Under the pieces are notes generated by a model, which saw only the letters and a program-made list of their open reading frames with translations, searched no databases and had not been told where the DNA came from. This document shows positions 63,136-64,000 of a stretch of 64,000 nucleotides of DNA, piece after piece; position 1 is the first letter of the stretch; every line of letters starts with the position of its first letter. This DNA is from Paenibacillus sp. USDA918EY (GTDB taxonomy: Bacteria > Bacillota > Bacilli > Paenibacillales > Paenibacillaceae): NCBI RefSeq assembly GCF_009870825.1, contig NZ_WTWY01000002.1, positions 682,001-746,000 on the forward strand. The letters run 5' to 3'. The translations under genes were made by a program, and so were the position numbers.

Positions 63136-64000
63136 TTACTTAGCCAGTTTTGCGAAGTATGCCAATGTGCGAACCAATTGAGCCGTGTAGGACATTTCGT
63201 TGTCGTACCAAGCAACGGTTTTCACCAGTTGTTGGTCGCCTACTGTCAGCACTTTGGTTTGAGTTGCGTCGAAGAGCGAACCGAACGTGATGCCTTTGAT
63301 ATCGGAAGATACGATTTCGTCTTCGGTGTAACCGAAAGTTTCTGGGTCGGACGCTTCTTTCATAGCTGCGTTGACTTCGTCAGCCGTTACTTTTTTGTTC
63401 AGAACGGTAACGAGCTCGGTCAGGGAACCTGTTGGTACAGGCACGCGTTGAGCGGCGCCGTCCAGTTTGCCTTGCAGTTCCGGAAGAACCAGACCGATTG
63501 CTTTTGCAGCGCCAGTGGAGTTTGGAATGATGTTCTCGGCAGCGGCGCGCGCACGGCGGAAGTCGCCTTTTGGATGCGGAGCGTCCAGGGTGTTTTGGTC
63601 GCCGGTGTAAGCATGGATCGTAGTCATCAGACCGGATGCGATGCCGAACTTGTCGTTGAGCGTTTTAGCCATTGGGGCCAGGCAGTTCGTTGTGCAGGAA
63701 GCGCCGGAGATGACGGTTTCGGATCCGTCCAGTGTTTCATGGTTGACGTTGTAAACGATCGTTTTCATGTCGCCTGTAGCAGGAGCGGAGATCACGACTT
63801 TTTTCGCTCCGCCCTTCAGGTGAAGCTCAGCTTTTTCTTTCGTCGTGAAGAAGCCTGTGCACTCCAGAACGATGTCAACGCCAAGCTCGCCCCAAGGAAG
63901 CTCTTCAGGGTTGCGGTTCGCGAGAACTTTAACTTCTTTGCCGTTTACTTTGAAGAAGCCGTCATGAACTTCGATGTCCCCGTCGAATTTGCCTTGCGTC
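63136..64000 (-). CDS. gap: Glyceraldehyde-3-phosphate dehydrogenase (partial, runs off the right edge)
   Basis: The C-terminal about 288 residues are present. Catalytic Cys is in [12 protein letters not shown], with [15 protein letters not shown] and [22 protein letters not shown] at the end. The open frame continues to position 64000 (the segment encoding [20 protein letters not shown] lies near the edge). First gene of the lower-glycolysis set in the direction of transcription. Confidence 0.97.
   Translation of the reverse strand, partial: TQGKFDGDIEVHDGFFKVNGKEVKVLANRNPEELPWGELGVDIVLECTGFFTTKEKAELHLKGGAKKVVISAPATGDMKTIVYNVNHETLDGSETVISGASCTTNCLAPMAKTLNDKFGIASGLMTTIHAYTGDQNTLDAPHPKGDFRRARAAAENIIPNSTGAAKAIGLVLPELQGKLDGAAQRVPVPTGSLTELVTVLNKKVTADEVNAAMKEASDPETFGYTEDEIVSSDIKGITFGSLFDATQTKVLTVGDQQLVKTVAWYDNEMSYTAQLVRTLAYFAKLAK

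Overview
The window looks like chromosomal DNA of a Bacillales bacterium, most likely Paenibacillus or a close relative. Evidence: moderate G+C with strong AGGAGG-type ribosome binding sites and some TTG/GTG starts; an S-layer-homology surface protein; YesM/YesN-type two-component systems beside carbohydrate ABC transporters; copper-amine-oxidase-N domain surface proteins; the order gap-pgk-tpiA-gpmI-eno and secG-rnr-smpB-ssrA; and a tmRNA whose tag reads (A)GKQQNNYALAA.

Layout. 0-10 kb: a STAND-type NTPase regulator, a PP2C-like phosphatase and a small protein on the minus strand, divergent from a 1492-residue lectin/Ig/FN3/SLH surface protein, then an FtsW-like protein with its PadR repressor. 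10-12.1 kb: a c-di-GMP-I riboswitch with a terminator platform in front of a response regulator with a BTAD domain, followed by a compact locus that looks like an unannotated type I toxin-antitoxin pair. 12.3-23.2 kb: a phage-fibre-like secreted protein, a MerR/imine-reductase-like pair, small hypothetical genes, a DUF4261 protein, a MocR regulator divergent from an arylamine N-acetyltransferase, an MHS-family transporter and a SnoaL-like protein. 23.3-32.5 kb: a surface protein whose LPNTA sorting signal lies in frame behind a TGA stop, then a sugar uptake block (two permeases, two binding lipoproteins, YesM kinase, YesN regulator). 33-35.4 kb: a Doc/AbrB toxin-antitoxin operon and an EamA exporter whose promoter carries the same dyad, at the same spacing, as the acetyltransferase promoter beside MocR. 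35.4-37.4 kb: a YtrA-type GntR/ABC operon.

37.5-48.8 kb is an AT-richer accessory stretch ending exactly at the 3' end of ssrA. Three diverged fragments of ssrA, all in ssrA orientation and each followed by a terminator, lie inside it at about 37.6, 41.9 and 42.2 kb. This is what repeated integration at a tmRNA attachment site would leave. The stretch carries a secreted protein of unknown function, an SDR/AraC pair, cspA with a hairpin-plus-U8 leader and ydjO, a sensor-domain membrane protein, a copper-amine-oxidase-N protein, a BlaI/BlaR1 pair with two operators, and DUF genes. 48.8-53.3 kb: ssrA, smpB, rnr and secG. 53.3-57.6 kb: an accessory block inserted between eno and secG (transposase remnant, NTF2-like/TetR with a TACTAGTA operator, DinB-like, HxlR and isochorismatase-like genes, and a structured non-coding stretch). 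57.8-64 kb: the lower glycolysis operon, gap running off the right edge, with a short palindromic repeat upstream of pgk that also occurs upstream of yesM.

All family calls are by eye from motifs and gene context. No searches were run.
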